From Sphingomicrobium sp. (GTDB lineage: Bacteria > Pseudomonadota > Alphaproteobacteria > Sphingomonadales > Sphingomonadaceae), in assembly GCA_036563485.1 (NCBI GenBank), contig DATCMI010000001.1:1179501-1243500 (forward strand): a stretch of 64,000 nucleotides of DNA, in the 5' to 3' direction. The position numbers and the translations under genes were made by a program. Below, piece after piece: positions 62,415 to 64,000 of the stretch. Each line of letters begins with the position of its first letter. The first letter of the stretch is position 1. The notes beneath the pieces were generated by a model. The model worked only from the letters and a program-made list of their open reading frames with translations, searched no databases and had not been told where the DNA came from.

Positions 62415-64000
62415 CGGCTCGGCGGCCCGGCGGCGGGTCCAGCCGTAGAGCAAGGCGATCACCGCCGCGAAGGCGAGCAGGCCGAGCGGCATCTGCCACC
62501 ATTGCGGCTCCAGCATTGCCAGCACCTCCGGATCGTCGGAACCGGCGACGAGACCGGCGAAGGCGACGTTGAACAGGCTGTCGCCGACGATCAGGCCGGT
62601 CGCGGTGAGGACGCCCAGGCGCTCGGCGAAGGCGGGGTTCGCCTGGCGTTCCGCCCAGCGGTTGTAGAAGTGGCCGAGCACCGCGCCGACGATGATGAGC
62701 CCGGTGACCGCGAACGGCAGATAGATGCCCATGCCCACGGCGAGCGCCGGGAGGGCGCCGCGCTTGGTGCGCCGAAGCAGCTCGTCAATGACGATGACGC
62801 CGACGCCGATCAGCGCGCCAAGGCCGAGCAGGTCCCATTGCAGCGTGCCGCCGAGAACGCCCTGAGCAAGGGTCGAGATCAGGGCCGCCTGCGGGGCCGC
62901 GAGCGCACCTTCGCCGGCGCCCGGCGCGCCCTGGAAGCCGAAGGTGCCGTTGAGCAGGTCGAGGACCGGCGGGATGACGAGCGCGCCGAACAGGACGCCG
63001 AAGATCAGCGAGAGCTGCTGCCGCCACGGGGTCGCGCCGACAAGCTGGCCGGTCTTGAGGTCCTGAAGATTGTCGTTCGAAATGGTCGCGACGCCGAAGA
63101 CGAGCGCGGTCACGAACAAAGCGAAGGCGATGAGCGCCTGCGTGGACGCGCCCGAAGCGGTCGGGAACAAAGCGGCCAGCAGCAGCGAGATGCCCAGCAC
63201 GGCAAGGATGCCGACGCCCGAAATCGGGCTGTTCGACGCGCCGATCAGGCCGGCCATGTAGCCGCAGACGGCGGCGATGAGGACGCCCGCAACGAGGATG
63301 TAGAGGACGCTGACGGCAAGCGTGGTGCCGGTCGCGCTGGAGATCGGCTCGGCATCGCCGAAGGCGGCGAGCAGCGCGGCGATCGGAATGACCGACAGCA
63401 GGATGGTGCCGCCGACGATGGTGATCGGAAGGTCGCGTTCGGTGATCGGGAGGCTCGCGCCTTCGCCGGCGCGGCGCGTGCGGTTGGCGGCAAGCGCGCC
63501 CTTGAGCCCGCTGACGATCGGGCCGAGCACTTTCAGCAGCGTCCAGATGGCGGCGACGCCGATCGCGCCGGCGCCGACCAGCCGGACCTGGCTACGGAAG
63601 GTGGTCGCGACGAAGTCGGCGAGCTCCGTCCCCGCGGGCGCGCCGCCGGCGGTGAAGATCGGCAGCAGAACGAGATAGCCGATGACCACGCCGACCAGCA
63701 TCGCCAGGCCGACGGTGATGCCGATCAGGTGACCGACGCCGATGTAAGCGAGGGACAGGCCGGCGGTGAGCGTGGTCGCGCCGGAGCCGAGCTTGAAGGT
63801 GGTGGTCGCTTCCTCCGCGAACAGGCGCATCTTGGCGAGCAGCACATAGCCCGCGGCGACCAGCGAGCCGAAGATGATCGCCGCAAGACCGCGGCGGTTT
63901 TCTTCCTCGCCGCCGACGCCGCCGCCGACCTTGAGCACTTCGGCGGCCGCGACGCCTTCCGGATAAGGAAGGGTCGAGCCGGTAACGAGCGCGCGCCTCA
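62403..64000 (-). CDS. OPT-family oligopeptide transporter, C-terminal part (runs off the window)
   Basis: A multi-spanning membrane protein of the OPT family. The minus-strand frame is open to the right edge and reads LPYPEGVAAAEVLKVG at the entry, matching the YPEGxAxAEVL motif of OPT proteins. At least 12 hydrophobic segments follow, with a NDNLQDLKTGQLVGATPWRQQ loop typical of the family. The start codon lies beyond base 64000; the GTG at 63938 is internal. It overlaps the panE-like gene end by 12 bases. Bacterial members are thought to carry peptides or metal chelates. Confidence 0.88.
   Translation of the reverse strand, partial: RRALVTGSTLPYPEGVAAAEVLKVGGGVGGEEENRRGLAAIIFGSLVAAGYVLLAKMRLFAEEATTTFKLGSGATTLTAGLSLAYIGVGHLIGITVGLAMLVGVVIGYLVLLPIFTAGGAPAGTELADFVATTFRSQVRLVGAGAIGVAAIWTLLKVLGPIVSGLKGALAANRTRRAGEGASLPITERDLPITIVGGTILLSVIPIAALLAAFGDAEPISSATGTTLAVSVLYILVAGVLIAAVCGYMAGLIGASNSPISGVGILAVLGISLLLAALFPTASGASTQALIAFALFVTALVFGVATISNDNLQDLKTGQLVGATPWRQQLSLIFGVLFGALVIPPVLDLLNGTFGFQGAPGAGEGALAAPQAALISTLAQGVLGGTLQWDLLGLGALIGVGVIVIDELLRRTKRGALPALAVGMGIYLPFAVTGLIIVGAVLGHFYNRWAERQANPAFAERLGVLTATGLIVGDSLFNVAFAGLVAGSDDPEVLAMLEPQWWQMPLGLLAFAAVIALLYGWTRRRAAEPLGA

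Overview
The window is high-GC chromosomal DNA of an alphaproteobacterium, most likely of the Sphingomonadales. The evidence is a serine palmitoyltransferase gene with its own acyl carrier protein, several TonB-dependent receptors, FixLJ, a TorF-like porin, several short proteins of sphingomonad type, and a palindromic repeat (core CCCTGAGCcTGTCGAAG) common in that order. It reads as a gene-dense chromosome. I see no phage, plasmid, IS element, CRISPR array or rRNA operon. There is one tRNA.

Regions. (1) 100-7734 is an overlapping electron-transfer operon: PQQ dehydrogenase lipoprotein, cytochrome c lipoprotein, caa3-type oxidase (coxB with fused cytochrome c, ctaD, coxC), a small unknown membrane protein, ctaG and a membrane-anchored cytochrome c. 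(2) 7736-11716 is a decaying accessory stretch: a TonB receptor without a visible signal peptide, a frameshifted and truncated TpsB (FhaC/ShlB) transporter gene fused to a CHAT-domain remnant, and a small secreted protein. (3) 11845-21149 is rich in nucleotide salvage: AMP nucleosidase, 5'-nucleotidase lipoprotein, S1/P1 nuclease, cytidine deaminase, CNT nucleoside transporter, LOG-family protein and adenosine-kinase-like PfkB, with an SGNH-like protein and a 2OG-Fe(II) oxygenase among them. A queuosine-precursor transporter follows; queF lies at 60945. (4) 22062-25562 is a large Oar-like TonB receptor, followed by tRNA-Ser(CGA), hspQ, rplU-rpmA, a GNAT gene, a divergent TetR/metal-hydrolase pair, an iron-permease-like gene and fixLJ. 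(5) 32456-43058 holds a frameshifted aspartic protease gene, obgE, then sphingolipid genes (cerR-like reductase, acyl carrier protein, serine palmitoyltransferase), a hybrid histidine kinase, an unknown protein beside a lipid/ceramide-kinase-like protein, and lptF-lptG. (6) 43055-49959 is the phosphate regulon phoR-pstSCAB-phoU-phoB with a good Pho box, then a porin. (7) 49973-52250 is a small DNA-binding-like protein, then rpoA, rpsK and rpsM without rplQ. (8) 52534-64000 is ribF, a serine hydrolase, ileS-lspA-DUF3035 lipoprotein, an orphan winged-helix protein, sseA, queF, a PanE-like reductase and the C-terminal part of an OPT transporter that runs off the right edge.

The most interesting themes are the sphingolipid block beside LptFG homologues; the oxidase operon headed by a PQQ dehydrogenase with a lanthanide-type Asp; the nucleic-acid scavenging block; and three damaged or anomalous genes. 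I did not find a wholly new defence or mobile system.
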